This document shows, piece after piece, positions 10,675 through 12,831 of a stretch of 12,831 nucleotides of DNA. Every line of letters starts with the position of its first letter. Within the stretch, counting starts at the first letter, position 1. The notes under the pieces were generated by a model that saw only the letters and a program-made list of their open reading frames with translations, was not told the origin of the DNA and searched no databases. Source of the DNA: an uncultured Collinsella sp. (GTDB lineage Bacteria; Actinomycetota; Coriobacteriia; Coriobacteriales; Coriobacteriaceae). The stretch is taken from positions 1-12,831 of the forward strand of contig CABMPS010000041.1 of assembly GCA_902388545.1 (NCBI GenBank). The letters are read 5' to 3'. A program made the translations under genes and the position numbers.

Positions 10675-12831
10675 TTAGTCGTCGTCGCTCGCACCCAGCT
10701 GCTGCAGTAGCATGAGCGCGGCCGCCACCGGGCCGGTGCCGTCGTTGGCGTCGAGACCTCGGCCCAGGCCGCTGCCCGCACCGGCGCCCGCCTTGTAGGG
10801 CACCGACAGCTTGCGGCTCTTGGGGAAGTTCACCGCGCCATAGCGATTCTTGAACTCAAAGGCTACCTTCTTGGGAACGTCAACCCCCAGGAAGGTAATG
10901 CGCCCACCGCTGAGCGTGACGCTCTCGAGCCCCAGGCGCTCGCCGCGAATGCGGATGCGCGCGCGGTTGAACAGGTTGAGTCCCGCCAGCGGCAGCTCAC
11001 CATGCGCGGCCTCGGTCTCCTCCTGCACCTCGTCGACACTCTCCAGGTCCTCAGCCGCCGCGAGCTTGCGGTACACGAGCACGCGCTGGTCCACCGCCGG
11101 CATGTACGCCTCGGACAAGAAGTAGTCGGCCGGCAGGTTGATGCCCACGCTCGCCGCCTCCACGCCGGCATCGTCATCGCCGCGCGCCTCGGCCACGGCC
11201 TGGCCCAACATCTGCGTAAACAGGTCAAAGCCCACGCTCGACAGGTTGCCGTGCTGCTCGGCACCCATCAGCGAACCGGCGCCGCGGATCTCCAGGTCGC
11301 GCATGGCGATGCGCATGCCGCTGCCCAGGTCCTGGAACTCGGAAAGTGCGGTCAGACGCGCCGTGGCCTCCTCGGTGAGCGGCAGCTCACCCGGGAACAT
11401 AAAGTACGCGTATGCCTGCGTGGCCGAGCGGCCAACACGGCCCTTGAGCTGGTAGAGCTGTGCCAGACCCAGGCGCTGCGAGTCCTCGATGATGAGCGTG
11501 TTGGCGGTCGCGTTGTCGATGCCGCTCTCCACGATGGTCGTGGCGATGAGCACATCGATCTTTTTGGTCGCGAACTCGATCATCACGTCCTCGACCTCGC
11601 GCGGGCTCATCTTGCCGTGCGCCACGCCCACGCGCGCCTCGGGCGCGGCCTCGTGCACGCGTGCCACAGCGTCATCGATGGTCTTGACGCGGTTGGACAC
11701 GTAGTACACCTGTCCGCCGCGACCCACCTCCAGGCGAATCGCCGCGCTCACCACGTCGGGGTCGTACTCCCCCACGTGCACGATCACGGGGCGGCGCCCA
11801 GTCGGCGGCGTGGTAATCAGGCTCATATCGCGCACGCCGCTCGTGGCCATCTGCATGGTACGCGGGATGGGCGTGGCCGAAAGCGTGAGCACGTCGATCT
11901 GCTCGCGCAGGTTCTTGAGCTGCTCCTTGTGCTGCACGCCAAAGCGCTGCTCCTCGTCGATGATCACCAGGCCCAGGTTCTTGGGGTTCACATCGGCCGA
12001 AAGCAGGCGATGCGTGCCGATGAGCACATCAATCGTGCCCTCGGCAAACGCCTTGAGTGCGCGCTTTTGCTGCGCCGGCGTGCGAAAGCGGCTGAGCACC
12101 TCGACCTCAAGGCCAAACGGGGCAAAGCGTTCAAAGAACGTCTCGTAGTGCTGCTGGGCCAGAATGGTCGTGGGGCAGAGCACCATGACCTGGCGACCGG
12201 AGTCCACGCACTTAAACGCCGCGCGCAGGGCGACCTCGGTCTTGCCAAAGCCCACGTCTCCGCACAGCAGGCGGTCCATGGGCTTGGACGCCTCCATATC
12301 GGCCTTAATATCGGCGATGGCCTCCAGCTGATCGCGCGTCTCGTCGTAGGGGAAGCTCTGCTCCATCTCGATCTGCTCGGGCGTGTCGGGCGGGCAAGCG
12401 ATACCGGTAATCGAAGAGCGGCGCGTATACAGATCGACCAGGTCAAACGCCAGCTTTTTGGCGTTCTTGCGCGCCTTGTTGGTGGCACGCGTCCAGTCGG
12501 CGGTGTTGAGCCTGGTCAGGCGCGGCTTGTCGCCGTCGGGGCCAACATAGCGCGTGATGCGGTCGACCTGCTCAAGCGGCACATAGAGCTTGTCGCCGTC
12601 GGCATATTCCAGCAAAAAGTAGTCGCGCTCCTTGCCGCCCACTTCCTGGCGCGCGATCTCGCTAAAGAGCGCGATGCCATGCGTTGCATGCACTACGTAG
12701 TCGCCTGGCTTAAAGGGGAAGGTGATCTGCGTAATATCGACCTTGCGGCGGCTGCGGGCGCGGTTGGCGTCCATGCGAGCGTTGAGGTCGGCGATCGAGA
12801 AAACGGCCAGATTGGCATCGGGCACCACCAC
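10675..12831 (-). CDS. mfd: Transcription-repair coupling factor Mfd (partial, N-terminus off the right edge)
   Basis: The last 718 residues of an SF2 DNA translocase that pushes stalled RNA polymerase off damaged DNA and recruits UvrA. Domains in the visible part: the RNA-polymerase-interacting CarD-like domain (about 40-110, FKPGDYVVHATHGIALF); translocation domain 1 with Walker A GDVGFGKTEV (191-200), DEEQRFG (292-298) and LSATPIPRTMQ (317-327); translocation domain 2 with ATTIVESGIDN (430-440) and QLYQLKGRVGRS (458-469); the TRG-like RDLEIRGAGSLMGAEQHG (511-528); and the C-terminal D7 region. The reading frame is open to the right edge, so the GTG at 12831 is not the true start; the missing part would hold the UvrB-like domains. 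The protein ends in a Gly/Ala-rich linker and ASDDD tail after the D7 domain. Housekeeping gene; no link to the catabolic block. Confidence 0.98.
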   Translation of the reverse strand: MVVPDANLAVFSIADLNARMDANRARSRRKVDITQITFPFKPGDYVVHATHGIALFSEIARQEVGGKERDYFLLEYADGDKLYVPLEQVDRITRYVGPDGDKPRLTRLNTADWTRATNKARKNAKKLAFDLVDLYTRRSSITGIACPPDTPEQIEMEQSFPYDETRDQLEAIADIKADMEASKPMDRLLCGDVGFGKTEVALRAAFKCVDSGRQVMVLCPTTILAQQHYETFFERFAPFGLEVEVLSRFRTPAQQKRALKAFAEGTIDVLIGTHRLLSADVNPKNLGLVIIDEEQRFGVQHKEQLKNLREQIDVLTLSATPIPRTMQMATSGVRDMSLITTPPTGRRPVIVHVGEYDPDVVSAAIRLEVGRGGQVYYVSNRVKTIDDAVARVHEAAPEARVGVAHGKMSPREVEDVMIEFATKKIDVLIATTIVESGIDNATANTLIIEDSQRLGLAQLYQLKGRVGRSATQAYAYFMFPGELPLTEEATARLTALSEFQDLGSGMRIAMRDLEIRGAGSLMGAEQHGNLSSVGFDLFTQMLGQAVAEARGDDDAGVEAASVGINLPADYFLSEAYMPAVDQRVLVYRKLAAAEDLESVDEVQEETEAAHGELPLAGLNLFNRARIRIRGERLGLESVTLSGGRITFLGVDVPKKVAFEFKNRYGAVNFPKSRKLSVPYKAGAGAGSGLGRGLDANDGTGPVAAALMLLQQLGASDDD

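Overview
The window looks like a chromosomal segment from a high-GC gut actinobacterium of the class Coriobacteriia, most likely Collinsella or a close relative. This is inferred from the base composition, a mannose-family PTS beside two SIS-domain deglycase-like proteins, and several small GGGAC-rich palindromes in the gaps between genes. No rRNA or other taxonomic marker is present, so the genus is not proven.

Almost everything is on the minus strand. From right to left: the C-terminal 718 residues of Mfd (12831-10675), a 219-bp gap holding a long REPIN-like inverted repeat and a second hairpin, a PAP2-family membrane phosphatase (10455-9592), a low-specificity L-threonine aldolase (9546-8521), a strong terminator, and a GNAT acetyltransferase (8443-7862). 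A GntR/HutC-type regulator (7104-7826, the only plus-strand gene) converges on the GNAT gene. It is divergent from the second block: a SIS-domain deglycase-like enzyme (6897-5905), an EamA/DMT transporter with a TTG start (5645-4563), a mannose-family PTS encoded as IIAB, IIC and IID (4378-1777), a second SIS-domain paralogue (1577-594), a strong terminator (529-559), and the N-terminal part of a HAD phosphatase/phosphoglucomutase (437 to the left edge).

The central block (about 560-7830) reads as a catabolic locus for Amadori-type sugar-amines such as fructoselysine or glucoselysine. The PTS would import and 6-phosphorylate the substrate. The two SIS enzymes, which both keep a Glu...His pair 16 residues apart and an RRY...Y C-terminus, would split the phosphorylated product into glucose 6-phosphate and an amine. 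The DMT transporter could move the released amine, and the UTRA-domain repressor could sense the phosphorylated substrate. The arrangement parallels the Salmonella gfr operon (mannose PTS plus two deglycases), but with a GntR regulator and a DMT transporter. The substrate is inferred.

The non-coding DNA is unusually informative. Helically phased SATACA boxes flank the regulator/deglycase intergenic region. A 16-bp motif is shared by the PTS and DMT upstream regions. A 13-bp tandem repeat with a 21-bp period lies upstream of the PTS. At least three intergenic hairpins carry a GGGACAG-containing loop.
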